Shown: positions 40,142 to 50,331, numbered from the stretch's first letter. The stretch: DNA of 64,000 bases from Gimesia benthica (GCF_009720525.1 NZ_CP043930.1:1178001-1242000); one strand, 5' to 3'. Notes: generated by a model not told the origin, from the letters alone. Numbers and translations are program-made.

Positions 40142-40255
40142 GAAAGAGAGCTTTCTCTGATGTCGTATGCTTTCCCTTATCCTGTTACTTGTCTTGTACA
40201 CTACCGTGTAGGTTTCGCAGCCTACTCCCCTGTAGGCGCAGAGGGTACCACCCTC
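40142..40255 (+). other. Cluster of hairpins 3' of the RT relic
   Basis: Three inverted repeats follow the RT stop: GAAAG-AGAG-CTTTC (40142-40155), GCCTAC-TCCCCT-GTAGGC (40220-40237), and GAGGGT-ACC-ACCCTC (40241-40255). A second GTAGG at 40208-40212 could pair alternatively with CCTAC at 40221-40225, giving a competing fold. The middle hairpin is flanked by CGCAG direct repeats. It may be a terminator region or the residue of a structured RNA linked to the RT; neither is shown. Confidence 0.4.
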
Positions 40256-40415
40256 ACTGTAAAATCAACTGAATTCTGGACTTAACCCTGAAAGGAACAG
40301 CAACGAATCATCGAAGTTTTTAAAGATAACAGCAACACATTTATCTGTGATTTACATCCCTAGTGAATTCTCTGGAAACAGAAAAGAAGAACCGAGGATG
40401 ACGTCTCCTGTTTGA

Positions 40416-40538
40416 GATTGGATTACGCTCCGCTGCCGCACGATCGACGCCGAGGGTAAAGCCCAGCCGTTACCACGTCCTTTCAGAAAATCGGGAAATG
40501 TTGGCATTGAAAAGAAGGATCTCGTGGTGAAAGCATAG
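40416..40538 (+). pseudogene. Possible C-terminal relic of a molybdopterin sulfite-oxidase-like protein
   Basis: Directly after an in-frame TGA the frame reads DWITLRCRTIDAEGKAQPLP, then RPFRKSGNVGIEKKDLVVKA and a stop. The pattern W..I..R..D..G..QP...RP resembles the end of the Mo-cofactor oxidoreductase dimerisation domain. It covers only 40 residues and has no start, so it would be a remnant. Low confidence. Confidence 0.25.
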
Positions 40539-40539
40539 C

Positions 40540-41043
40540 TCGCCTTACAGTAATTTCAGCCCGGTTTTCAGGGAATCGGGGTCCCGAAATCTCTCTCTTC
40601 ACTGCACATGCGGAGCAGATAAACTCACATCATCCCCTTAAATCCACCGTCGACTCACGAGGCTGTATCGGGGCCAGCATTCATTCACATGGATTTCACT
40701 CTGTCGTGCTCAGGGTTCCGATCGTGACATCACAGGTGCGGCTTCATGAGACGGACTGAATCTCACCATTTGATGAAAAATGAATTGCTCCGGCCTGCCC
40801 CATCAATATTGAAGTTTTTTTCTTCCCGAACTCCGGGCAGAAAAGTATCTTGTAATGAGACACTTTCCGATTGGAACTACTTCATAAAACGGATCAGCCA
40901 TGAATGTGTTGCCGACCATTCCGGACCACTCTCATCCAGCCAACGTCCTCAGGACCTGGACCTCGAATGACTTGTCACTCAGTTTGAAAGAGGCAGCCAC
41001 AGCCCTAATCAGTCCATTGATCTTTAATACTAGGTAATCAAGA
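40540..41043. other. Intergenic, no gene seen
   Basis: About 500 nt. The 74-codon plus frame at 40746-40970 shows no motif, no ribosome-binding site and an unremarkable composition, so I do not call it. No RNA gene or terminator stands out. Confidence 0.45.
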
Positions 41044-42474
41044 TTGCACCCCTTTAGTCTAATTCTACTCTTAGCAACTCAACTGATTATGCTGTATGCC
41101 ATCGTGGTTCTGGCGAAACGCCTGGGGGCGGATTTTTTCCATCATTTTGTGGGGGATGCCAAACCTGAGGACCTCGGTGCGATCCGATTTTGGGTTTTCA
41201 TGATCCTGGCCATGAACGTAGCCTGGGAAGACTTGCCCAGCGTGTCTCTTCTTCCCGCTCAACTCAGAACTGACATGGGTGTCATGTCCTGGCTGCACTT
41301 GCTCCCGGGGTGGGATACTATCTACGCCAGCTACACTAAACTCGTCATTCTGAAAACAGTGACACTCAGCTTACTTGTTCTGGCAATGCTTGGATTTAAA
41401 ACGCGGTTCTGCGTTCCCTGCGCGACGATCCTGGCCTTAATCCATGCTGGGATGCTTCGCGAATATTTCAATTTCTATCATACCGGCCTGGTACCGATTC
41501 TGGTTGGTATCGCGTTATCATTCATGCGTTGTGGAGAGGGACTGGCGTTAGATCAATACCTCTCCAGAAACAAAACGACGTCCACGAGTTTGCCTTTCGC
41601 CAGCTATGGCTGGTGCCGGTACCTCTGCTGGTCGATCATCGCCTCTGCATACGTAATGGCGGGTATCAGTAAACTTCGTAACGGCGGACCGGGCTGGTGG
41701 GATGGAGTCAACCTGAAACGCATCGTCATGACGGATACGCTCAACCCCATGCACTTCGAGTGGGGACTCGAGCACGAAATCACCCGTTTACCCCTCTTTG
41801 TTTTCTCAGTTCTGGGTATTTCAGCCGTTCTGGCCGAGTCACTTTATGGTCTGGTTCTGTTTTCTAAACGTGCGCGATTCGTTATCCCCCTGCTGACCGC
41901 CGCTATGCATCTGGGAATATTATTTTTCCAAGGGATTCTGTTCTTCGATCTCATTCTGATTCAAGCCGTCTTTTTCAATCTCAGTCAGTGGGTCCCTCAA
42001 GAATGGCTTGAGAAAACAACAGTAAAGCAGGATCTGCGGAATGACGTCCAACAAGGCCGACTACACCAGAAATACTTCAGCGTTTTTCTGTTCCTGATGC
42101 TGGGGCTCAGTATCTGCTGGCTGGCACGAATCGAGTTCTACCCCGCAACGGCAATGCAAATGTATAGCAACACGCAGGCTGATGGTGAAGTTACTTATAA
42201 AAAAGTCTGGGCCGTTTATGAAGACGGACACAGAGAAGAAGCACGACTCGAAAAATGGATTGGCGCTGTTGCTGATTCGCGCTACCGATTCGTATTCGAC
42301 AGAACCCCAGAGGCCCAGCGGGCATTTTTCGATCAGATGTTAACCATAGCAAACCGGGCCCCTCATAAGGGAAAGATCATTCGCTTCGATGTCGAGACCC
42401 ATCAATGGAACTTCCTCACTGATCCAGACGACTCCAATTTCGGCAGGGTTATCCACACCGCGAAATATCCCTGA
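41044..42474 (+). CDS. HTTM-family (vitamin K-dependent gamma-carboxylase-like) membrane protein
   Basis: A 476-residue polytopic protein with about eight to nine hydrophobic helices in the first 330 residues. The pattern GAIRFWVFMILA, FKTRFCVPCATILALIHAGML, YFNFYHTGLVPILVGIAL and VMAGISKLRNGGPGWWDG fits the HTTM domain, the bacterial relative of eukaryotic gamma-glutamyl carboxylase. Whether bacterial members carboxylate anything is generally unknown. The last 140 residues (after WVPQEWLEK) contain one more TM helix and a soluble tail with YKKVWAVYEDGHREEARL. The start is TTG 41044 with AGG nine bases upstream; the first ATG is at codon 17 inside the first helix. It has no obvious partner nearby. 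Confidence 0.8.
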   Translation: MHPFSLILLLATQLIMLYAIVVLAKRLGADFFHHFVGDAKPEDLGAIRFWVFMILAMNVAWEDLPSVSLLPAQLRTDMGVMSWLHLLPGWDTIYASYTKLVILKTVTLSLLVLAMLGFKTRFCVPCATILALIHAGMLREYFNFYHTGLVPILVGIALSFMRCGEGLALDQYLSRNKTTSTSLPFASYGWCRYLCWSIIASAYVMAGISKLRNGGPGWWDGVNLKRIVMTDTLNPMHFEWGLEHEITRLPLFVFSVLGISAVLAESLYGLVLFSKRARFVIPLLTAAMHLGILFFQGILFFDLILIQAVFFNLSQWVPQEWLEKTTVKQDLRNDVQQGRLHQKYFSVFLFLMLGLSICWLARIEFYPATAMQMYSNTQADGEVTYKKVWAVYEDGHREEARLEKWIGAVADSRYRFVFDRTPEAQRAFFDQMLTIANRAPHKGKIIRFDVETHQWNFLTDPDDSNFGRVIHTAKYP

Positions 42475-42617
42475 GGATTCACCAGGTAAAAGCCCCTGCA
42501 AACTATGGGAGCATCGAAGTCCGCCTCGCAGGGTCGGAGTCTGTTCTCCACACCGCCACAAAACAGAAACTGAACCCGGTCTCATCGCTGATCAGCCCCT
42601 GGAGGAAAACTGATAAC

Positions 42618-43192
42618 TCAAATCAGCTCTGGAATCGGCTGAGCGTGGTCGACCAGATACGTCGGACGTCCTGATAGATCAGTAACGGTAGCGGTATTCA
42701 CGTCAATTCCCAGATTATCATACAACGTGGCAAATATCTCGTTAAAACCAACCGGGCGATCTTCGACATATTCTGCGAAACGATTAGTGGAAGCAATCAC
42801 CTTGCCGGTTTTTATCCCTCCTCCTGCCAGCATGGCACACGAAACTTTCGGCTAATGGTCTCGCCCTACTTTAGGACTGATTCGAGGAATTCAGCCCAAT
42901 TCCCCCCAGACGACTACAGATACATCTTTCTCCATCCGCCGGTTGCATAGATCCTCCATCAGCGCAGTCAATCCCTGATCCAGCATCGGAAAATGTTCTT
43001 CTTCATGTTCGAAAATGGTTCCATGAGGTTTACCGTTCTGTTTATCACAACGTCCCAGACATTTTCGCGCGAGTTCTTGCACTTGGGAAAACCCCAGTCC
43101 ATTCGGCAATGAAACGCAGGGACCATTACCGCACGAAATGACTTTTCATGCTGCCTCGGCCATAGGAGAATGAAATCACCGGTTGAAATCAT
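42618..43192 (-). pseudogene. DUF1501 protein remnant with two nonsense codons
   Basis: The minus-strand frame reads EHFPMLDQGLTALMEDL, KDVSVVVWGELG-stop-IPRISPK, [20 protein letters not shown], then [14 protein letters not shown] and ends [10 protein letters not shown]. Intact DUF1501 proteins have WGEFGRTP and GRDHWP at those positions, so CGA became TGA and TGG became TAG, each by one change. The upstream part before EHFPML shifts frame near 43110. Only the C-terminal half of the family is present. A live DUF1501 gene lies at 3812-5125, but this copy is from a different subgroup (MKTG/TNR-type), so it is not a recent duplicate. Confidence 0.8.
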
Positions 43193-43233
43193 GAACGGTG
43201 AATTACTAACCTGCTAAATCCGTCCTGCCACTC

Positions 43234-44018
43234 TCACTCAATTACTGAACGCGAGTATTTCCTCACACATCCGAAAGCTCTAAGATCGATTTGACACCAT
43301 CCGTAATTTTCTCGCTGCGATACGCGATTCCTGCAGTTGCACCCGTATCGCACGGCCCCAACTTTCGGCTTTGCTGGATAAACGCGTGACCGTCGTCTCC
43401 GCCATTTGTGGATTCGGACCAGACGGTACCACGTCGACCGAGAAGCGAAGACCTTACCTATCCGTTCCGCCAGGCGTGCCAGTGTCCCGGTTGCCATATG
43501 ACCGTATTCTTCAGATGTGACCATTTCCTAAATCGTTCTCATTTATGCGACAGTGAGTATGCGACAGTGAGCTGATGCGGAGACGATCGAGGGCACGATG
43601 ACAGGTCATCCAGACCAATTTCCACTCACGATAGCGACCGTGCGACAGGCCGATCACACGCAGGACTGTTTTCAATGGAAAATACTTTCGCGAATATTCT
43701 ATGGCCTGCAGTACTCGGAGCTTTTGGGCTGCTTGTGGATGCCGAATTTGTGACAGCGTGAAGTGAATCACTTTCATGACGGTGATGATCAGACGCAGCA
43801 AAGCGATCAATCGAACGTTGCGACTATGCAGCGAGATCACTTCACACTGCAGTTCAGCCAGACTCATATCTAAAACGTCAATGGTGAATACGTCGGACAT
43901 GGTTTTCGTCAGCCAGCCTCGGGCCGTATATGTCGAGAGGCCACGTTGAATCGCGACTTCGATATTGCGGTGGATCGAACGAACTTTTTCAGACGATGGT
44001 CATAGATGCGTTGCTTGC
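43234..44018 (-). pseudogene. Truncated, multiply frameshifted HTH transposase
   Basis: Segments of one transposase family appear in order on the minus strand in several frames: RIYDHRLKKFVRS (about 44010-43970), then IEVAIQRGLSTYTARGWLTK, TIDVLDMSLAELQCEVISL, LLRLIITVMKV and PLKTVLRVIGLSHGRYREWK up to 43511, and after a frame change near 43511-43524 MVTSEEYGHMATGTLARLAE, STWYRLVRIHKWRRRRSRV and YPAKPKVG. The integrase core with its DDE residues, which should follow PAKPKVG, is missing; the frame instead runs into unrelated sequence and stops at 43234. The element is dead and 3'-deleted. It is a different family from the copy at 5318. Confidence 0.8.
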
Positions 44019-44218
44019 GCGTGCTTTTCTACTAGTCTGATTCTTGTAAATCAGGGCAGCTTTGGGAAAGGGGCATCGATATTTTACGAAATGAGAGTCA
44101 GAACTCGCGCCTAAATGTCGGTAATGTCATGATAAACAGCAGGCCATGTCCTACAAGGGCGAGAGGTTTGTTTTACTCCAGTCATGACGCAGCTGGCAAC
44201 GCGAACTCTCGCCAATCT

Positions 44219-47200
44219 CTATTGGCCGTCAGCTGCTTCCGAACCGGAATTGATCGACGGCTCCCCCCTGGCCCAGCTCCCTTCCTGCAGAAACCCCCAA
44301 TTCGACACCCGGTCAGTTTCAGCAGAGATTGCCCCCCAGAAAGCCTTGTCCGGCCACAAACGGACCCGGATACTGGTACCTTCTTTATTCAACTCAAGGT
44401 AGAGAGGGGTTGTTTCATGCAGCGTAAATTGTGATGTGAACTTGTTGCCATTGAAGTCGATCCCCGTTTCCTGCCAGGTACCATCGGGTTGTTTCTCGAA
44501 GTTGGAATGATTTACATAGTCTGGATTATCGATCCAGGCCTGTGACGTCTTCCATACGGTTCTATCTGCAACCGTATCCACCGACGTTTGCAGTCCGATC
44601 AGTTTTTGAAACTCATCCCGTCGATGGAGTACCTGAAGGTCTGGATCATTGCGCAGTTCAATCTTTTGCGCAAACCTGGAATTCTGTAAGCATTCAATGG
44701 CTAACTGGATACACTGCTCAGCTTTTACAGAAACTGTCGACTTCCCCTTTTCTCCTGTTGAAGACTGGAGCAGCTCTGCACAGCGGGCATAGGCACAGGC
44801 GGCGTTGAAACTGTTCGAAGTACTTTGGGGATTGAGGGTGCTTAGTTTTTCAGCTGCTTGCATCGCGTCATCATAATTCCCTCTTAGAGCAAGGTTGACT
44901 GCGCGATAATACAAAAGCAGCGGAGTTTTCTCTGCCTTCAGCAAAACATCTTTCCAATCACCAATCGCCAGCCTGTTCTGCTCAGCTTTCGTTTTCAATC
45001 GAATGAGAATCTCTCGACTCGCTCGGGCATAATCCTGTTGCATTTCCCGCTCAAGCATCTGATCGCAAGCTTGGATTGCCTCAGCAAAAGCCCGGACGGC
45101 CTCGTCAGGCAGTCCTGCTTCGAGGTATGACTGCCCCAGACGATCTGAGCTGACCTTCACTCCATCATAAGATGAAAATTCCTGAGATGCGACTGCGACA
45201 CACTGTCGGTGGAGTTTTTGGGCTTCGAGGAAGTTTTCAATTGCTTTTTCGATTTTTCCCTGTCGAAGAAACAATATCCCTGAATCGAAATGACAGAGTG
45301 CCAAATTCCTGATCCTCTTGAGATCATTCGGGTTCTCATTCCACAAACGTAGCATCGCCAACTGTCTGGCATGGAGCACTGCCCGCTCATATCTCAAGGG
45401 ACTATATCCGGAATTACTCAACACCTGTTGGATTTCCTCGAAACTGGCCCGGTCGCATCCGGCAACAAAACATTCTATCGCTTTCCTGCGAACTACATCC
45501 CTGCGATCAGCGGGGCAAGGAGTCAGGCAGGCAGAGTAGAGCAAAGCAAGATCGAAAAACTCCTGCGCTGTCTGTGAACCTGACTTGCGGGATAGATCTG
45601 CCAGCTGCAACATTTTTTCAAAATTACCGGATGCGATGATCACTTCAGGGTTCAGGACCAGATCGTACAGGTGTCCCTGCCAGAACAGTTTGGCCCATTG
45701 CTGAGCCTGTTGTCGTGCCTGATTTGAGACAGTCTTATCTGCCGCGATGGCAGATTGCAGATCTTCGAGCGAGAGACACTCTTTCCTCAAAGCATTCAGC
45801 AGGTACCGCGCCTGTAACTCGTTTCGTAATGATTCCGTCCAGAGTCTGGCATCCCAGATAAGCAATTCACCTCCTTCTCCGCTGGCATAAATTCGTTGAC
45901 CATCAGGATGGAAATCGATGCCGGCGTAGCTCGTGGGGAATGGAAATGCTAACGTTTCCTGTCCGGTTTTCAGATTCCAGATCTTAATAGTCCCGTCCAA
46001 ACTTGAGGAAGCGAGTCGGCTCGCATCCGAATTAAACGTGAGGGAATAGATAAACAAATTGTGTCCTTCCAGTGAATGGAGTCGCTCTCCGTTTTCCAGA
46101 TTCCAGACTTTCACAGTGGATCCCATTCCAGCTGCAAGTAGGGTTCCATCTTCACTGATGCTCAGCGATTTAGGATCGGCGCGGTTCTTTCCATCCAGTT
46201 CCCGGATCAACTCGCCAGTCTGTAAATCCCGGAGACGGAGTATCGCTTTTTTGTGGCAGGTGATGAACTGGTTTCTTTCTGGCACAACCACGAGCTGAGA
46301 GCCATATTCTGGATCTATATCATAGGAGCGTAGTTGCGTTCCGGATTCTAGATCCCATAATCTGACATCACCGCCCATATCTGTAGACAGCACATGTTTC
46401 CCATCTGCTGTCAGGCTGACACCAGTGACTGATTCCTGATGGCCTGTCAACGTATGAATCAGTTTACCGCTCTGGCTATTCCAGATTCGGACCGTCTTAT
46501 CATAGCCTCCTGAAACAAGGTACCCCCCATTCTGAATATCCAGAGAGAGCACGGCATGCTCATGTGCCTTCAGAATCTCCAGGATCTGTCCCGAATCGGC
46601 ATCACGAATGAGAATTACACCATCATTACCACCGGTAGCCACCCGGGACCCATCAGGACTCACTTTCAATGAACGAATCATTCCCTTATGTCCCGCCAGG
46701 GAAAGACGCTCGGGAGAAGCCTGTAGATCCCAGATCTTAAGTAGTCGATCCGGGCTGGCAGAAGCGAGTCGTCGGCCATCTGGGCTGAAGCTCAGTCTCA
46801 GAATCCCATAAACATGTCCCCGCAAGTCATTCTGAATTTCTCCCGTCTCAAAATCAGCCACGTAGACGCGATCATCTATACCCGAGTAAGCAATGAACTT
46901 CCCATCCGGACTGAATTCAACACAATACACCTCTGTGACAGTCTGAAATGAAGGAGAACGTTTTTTTCCGGAGATCGGATCCCAGACGAGAACACGATTA
47001 TCACGTCCCCCTGCCGCGACATATTTTCCCTGCGGATGAAAAGCCACTGCATTAACGGGCCCGAGGAAACCATTCAACGAGCGCACCTGTTTTCCGCCTT
47101 CCAGATCCCAGAGTCGAACGGCACTCTCATACCCGCCTGAAATCAGCTGTGTACCGTCAGGGCTGAAATCCACATCAGCCACTTCCGCAGTATGCCCCTT

Positions 47201-49414
47201 CAGGACTTTAATTTCGCTCCCTTGGGTTACATCCCAAAGTTTGATGAGCTTATCTTCTCCCGCTGATGCAAGTTGTGTTGAATCGGGACTGAACCTGATT
47301 CGCAGAACAGATCCCTGATGCGCCTGCAGTTCATGTAGCACTGCCTTTGAAGGCCAGGCGTGAATCACAGCTCGTCCGTCTTCACCACTGGAGGCATAAT
47401 ATTTCCCATCTGAGCTGAAGCAGACTGAAGTGACATCACCTGTATGAGACTTGAGTTCACTCACAACTTTGGTGGTCGCTGGATCATAAAATACGGCCCG
47501 TCCGTCACCATAGCCTACCGCGATGAGTCGCCCATCGGGACTGAAAGAGACTGCTTGCGAAATCATCCGTGGAATTTTGATCGTTTCCAGAGAGGCCTCT
47601 GTCAAGCGTTTGAAATAGTTCCATTCAAACCCTTTCAGGTCATCCCGGCTTTGATATCGCTCCAGAAGCTCATTTACTCGAGGCAGATTCGCCTGCTCCC
47701 AGGCTGCCTGGATCTGCAGCATATCTGCACCATATGCATTGCGTTCAGCTACCAACTGATTCTGTCGCGCTTCCCGGGCACTCTGTTTCGCCGCTTTAGC
47801 TTCCTGATCGGCACGGAGGGCTTCCTGTTTTGCCAGTTGAGCCGCCTTGTCGGCGCGTAACCGCTCCTGAGTCTCCATTTTTTCTGCCGCCACTGCCTTA
47901 TCGCGTTCCGATTTGATCCAGATCGCTGCCCCCGAAGCAAGAACAGCGACAATCAGACTGGCTGCCAGGCTGAGGACCTTGAAACGCTGTAAACGAGCCT
48001 GGCGGGACTCGCGTTCCACCTTCGCCTTGAGCACCTGATCCTTGAACTCTCTCTGATTGGACTCGCCTTCATCCAGCAAAGACAGACACAGATCATAATC
48101 CCCCTGTGACTCAGCGCAGTGAGCCCATTCAATCCGGGCCTGCTCGATCCTGTTCTGGCTCTCCAGATTCTCATCCCAAAGCTTAACAGCTTCCTCATAT
48201 CCAAAAAGGGCCCGCGAGAACTGGGAATAATCTCCCGTCTCATGGGCTGCCTTGAGGGCTAAATCAGCTCGCGACATCAGCTCGAGACTATCGCGGTGTT
48301 GCAGGAATTGACGCAGCGACTCTTGAAAGTCTTTCACAGACTGGAATCTCTCGTCGGGACGTGCTTTCATGGCCCGCAACGCGATCTCCAGCAGTTCGCC
48401 AGAAGTATCCAGTTGAGCAAGACGTTCGCGTGAACAGGGTAGGATTTCATTTCTGGAAGCTGCCAGCAGACACTTCTGAGCCGATGCTCCTCCATGCGGG
48501 GGATGTCCGGCCAGAATGCGATACAGGATCGCCCCCAGCAGATAGACATCACTCATTCGGCTCACCTGCTCGGGCGTATTGACCATTTCGGGAGGCATGT
48601 AAGCAGGCGTTCCAGAAACGGAAGTCGAGACAGAGGTGGACTGATCCAGAATAACAGCTAACCCCCAGTCAAGGACGAGCACCTCACCGAAGCCCCCGAT
48701 CATGATGTTGTCCGGCTTGAGGTCGCGATGGATGACGCCCTGAGAATGTGCGAATGCTACGGCATCACTGACGTTTAGCAGAATCTCCAGATTCTCGAGC
48801 AGGCTACATTCATCAATGACTGTTGACCAGGAGCTCCCCTGAATATTTTTCATCGAGTAGAACAGGTTTCCCTGATGAGTCTGCCCTACCTCGTAGATTG
48901 GTACAATATTGGGATGCTCCAGCTTACCCGTGACGCTGGCCTCTTTCAAAAACTCCCGCTGTACCAAGTCGCTAGACTGGCTGGAGCGAATTTGTTTGAC
49001 TGCAACATTCCGCCCGAGTGCAACCTGCTCAGCCAGATGAACCTGGCCCATCCCCCCTTCTCCTAACAGTTCCAGCACTCTGTAATCTATCTGCTGATTC
49101 CGTTCAGGAACGGGATGGTCTGGATCTTTAGACTGGATCTGGCGCTGGCCGATCGAAGAAGCATCGACACTGCTCTCTTGCGGTTTTTCATTCGAAGGTC
49201 GCAGACTGACCTCCGGTCCCTCCAGTTGCTCCGGATTTAAAAAATCGATCCTCGTGTTTAGCTCTGCTTCATTAATTCCCTGAATGGTTTCTTCCAGGAA
49301 CGAACGCAAATTAGACTGGTTCTCATCTTCCTCTGGTTCAGAATTCTGCATCTGATCAACCGGTGAAAATAAAGGTGACAGAGAGGTTACAATAACATGA
49401 GGCAAAAACACCAT
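44219..49414 (-). CDS. Transmembrane Ser/Thr protein kinase with 14 WD40 repeats and TPR-like tail
   Basis: A 1,731-residue protein numbered from ATG 49414; the ATG at 49351 (MQNSEPEED) is an equally plausible start. The kinase domain (about 112-375) has LGEGGMGQVHLAE, Lys140 (VAVKQ), HRDLKPDN (229-236), DWG at 249-251 instead of DFG, and MPPE in place of APE. A TPR-like helical stretch and one TM helix (about 480-500) follow, then an Ala/Gln/Arg-rich coiled coil (KAAQLAKQEALRADQEAKAA). Fourteen WD40 blades end in signatures such as IKLWDV, VRLWDL, LKIWDL and VKVWNL (about 590-1195), enough for two seven-bladed propellers. TPR-like repeats fill the C-terminus, capped by a small beta domain. 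The large extracytoplasmic repeat region probably binds proteins. The gene stands alone. Confidence 0.93.
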   Translation of the reverse strand: MVFLPHVIVTSLSPLFSPVDQMQNSEPEEDENQSNLRSFLEETIQGINEAELNTRIDFLNPEQLEGPEVSLRPSNEKPQESSVDASSIGQRQIQSKDPDHPVPERNQQIDYRVLELLGEGGMGQVHLAEQVALGRNVAVKQIRSSQSSDLVQREFLKEASVTGKLEHPNIVPIYEVGQTHQGNLFYSMKNIQGSSWSTVIDECSLLENLEILLNVSDAVAFAHSQGVIHRDLKPDNIMIGGFGEVLVLDWGLAVILDQSTSVSTSVSGTPAYMPPEMVNTPEQVSRMSDVYLLGAILYRILAGHPPHGGASAQKCLLAASRNEILPCSRERLAQLDTSGELLEIALRAMKARPDERFQSVKDFQESLRQFLQHRDSLELMSRADLALKAAHETGDYSQFSRALFGYEEAVKLWDENLESQNRIEQARIEWAHCAESQGDYDLCLSLLDEGESNQREFKDQVLKAKVERESRQARLQRFKVLSLAASLIVAVLASGAAIWIKSERDKAVAAEKMETQERLRADKAAQLAKQEALRADQEAKAAKQSAREARQNQLVAERNAYGADMLQIQAAWEQANLPRVNELLERYQSRDDLKGFEWNYFKRLTEASLETIKIPRMISQAVSFSPDGRLIAVGYGDGRAVFYDPATTKVVSELKSHTGDVTSVCFSSDGKYYASSGEDGRAVIHAWPSKAVLHELQAHQGSVLRIRFSPDSTQLASAGEDKLIKLWDVTQGSEIKVLKGHTAEVADVDFSPDGTQLISGGYESAVRLWDLEGGKQVRSLNGFLGPVNAVAFHPQGKYVAAGGRDNRVLVWDPISGKKRSPSFQTVTEVYCVEFSPDGKFIAYSGIDDRVYVADFETGEIQNDLRGHVYGILRLSFSPDGRRLASASPDRLLKIWDLQASPERLSLAGHKGMIRSLKVSPDGSRVATGGNDGVILIRDADSGQILEILKAHEHAVLSLDIQNGGYLVSGGYDKTVRIWNSQSGKLIHTLTGHQESVTGVSLTADGKHVLSTDMGGDVRLWDLESGTQLRSYDIDPEYGSQLVVVPERNQFITCHKKAILRLRDLQTGELIRELDGKNRADPKSLSISEDGTLLAAGMGSTVKVWNLENGERLHSLEGHNLFIYSLTFNSDASRLASSSLDGTIKIWNLKTGQETLAFPFPTSYAGIDFHPDGQRIYASGEGGELLIWDARLWTESLRNELQARYLLNALRKECLSLEDLQSAIAADKTVSNQARQQAQQWAKLFWQGHLYDLVLNPEVIIASGNFEKMLQLADLSRKSGSQTAQEFFDLALLYSACLTPCPADRRDVVRRKAIECFVAGCDRASFEEIQQVLSNSGYSPLRYERAVLHARQLAMLRLWNENPNDLKRIRNLALCHFDSGILFLRQGKIEKAIENFLEAQKLHRQCVAVASQEFSSYDGVKVSSDRLGQSYLEAGLPDEAVRAFAEAIQACDQMLEREMQQDYARASREILIRLKTKAEQNRLAIGDWKDVLLKAEKTPLLLYYRAVNLALRGNYDDAMQAAEKLSTLNPQSTSNSFNAACAYARCAELLQSSTGEKGKSTVSVKAEQCIQLAIECLQNSRFAQKIELRNDPDLQVLHRRDEFQKLIGLQTSVDTVADRTVWKTSQAWIDNPDYVNHSNFEKQPDGTWQETGIDFNGNKFTSQFTLHETTPLYLELNKEGTSIRVRLWPDKAFWGAISAETDRVSNWGFLQEGSWARGEPSINSGSEAADGQ

Positions 49415-49767
49415 AGGGCTGCATTGCGCGGGCCTTCAAAAAATCACATTATCAACAAATGATACTGCATTTTCTTCTCATGTCGAGTAAGCCCATTACC
49501 AGCCGACAGCGTATAGCCACATTCCAAAATGAACATTAGACCAGACGCCTTATTTCCCTTGCAGCTGTGGGTAAAACTCCAATAATTAATATAGCTGATG
49601 GCAAGCTTTCGATTTTGGGATGGCAATCTACAAAATATGCTTAACTGCATTACCTGTAATCACATTGTGAATATGATCTGATCGTGTCATTGACATCTGG
49701 CGGAATTTCGTTGACAAGTTAGTGTCAGGCAGCTGGTATTGATACGATGCATTGCAAAGGGATACTC

Positions 49768-50331
49768 ATGAAACAAACGGTGATTTTCGCAGCGATGTTA
49801 TTCTCGATCGCATCGCTATCCGTTGCCGATGAACGTAATCTTTTCACCTTCGATAAGCCTGGGTCTGCCAAACAGTGGCAAACCATCAATGATGGCGTGA
49901 TGGGCGGGCGTTCTGATGGTCGCTTCAAAATCAACGACGACAGAAACCTGGAGTTCTATGGTACATTGTCGCTGGAGAACAATGGTGGCTTTGCTTCAGT
50001 AAGAGCCAGGAACAGCAACCTCCTGCTGAAAGATGACGACGTCATCGTGGTTAGAATCAAAGGCGATGGTCGGGAGTATAAATTTAATGTTTATGACCAA
50101 CCGAACCTTGGTGGCTTCTCCTTTCGTCAGTCTTTCAAGACTAAGAAGAATGAGTGGATCGAGGTCGAGTTACCGGTCAGCAACTTCGTAGCGACCTGGA
50201 GAGGCCGAGTATATCCCGATCAGAAACTGGACCCCGCTAATGCCAGTGGTCTTGGTTTCCTATTGGGAGACAAGAAGGCTGGTGATTTCAAGCTGGAAGT
50301 CAAGTGGATCAAGGTGAAGAAATCTGAATGA
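49768..50331 (+). CDS. Secreted CIA30-like (NADH:ubiquinone oxidoreductase intermediate-associated protein 30) domain protein
   Basis: I chose the ATG at 49768 because it starts a signal peptide (MKQTVIFAAMLFSIASLSVA, cut before DE) and follows AAAGGG at normal spacing; an upstream ATG at 49747 only adds seven residues. The mature part has the CIA30 pattern: TFDKPGSAKQWQTINDGVMG, GGRSDGRF, then GGFASVRAR and VVRIKGDGREYKF, with LGFLLGDKKAGDFKLEV at the end. The fold is a carbohydrate-binding-like jelly roll. In mitochondria CIA30 assists complex I assembly; secreted bacterial homologues have no established role. It stands alone between the large kinase and a membrane protein on the opposite strand. 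Confidence 0.85.
   Translation: MKQTVIFAAMLFSIASLSVADERNLFTFDKPGSAKQWQTINDGVMGGRSDGRFKINDDRNLEFYGTLSLENNGGFASVRARNSNLLLKDDDVIVVRIKGDGREYKFNVYDQPNLGGFSFRQSFKTKKNEWIEVELPVSNFVATWRGRVYPDQKLDPANASGLGFLLGDKKAGDFKLEVKWIKVKKSE

Noticed and set aside
39028-40255. RT locus considered as a retron or diversity-generating retroelement.
   Set aside because: No msr-msd structure, no template/variable repeat pair and no accessory variability protein were found, and motif B is not of the DGR type.
40746-40970. 74-codon plus-strand frame.
   Set aside because: No ribosome-binding site, no motif, and stops nearby in neighbouring frames as expected of non-coding DNA.
49711-49739. TTGACA upstream of the CIA30-like gene as a promoter.
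   Set aside because: The matching -10 (TGGTAT) is poor, so I did not annotate it.
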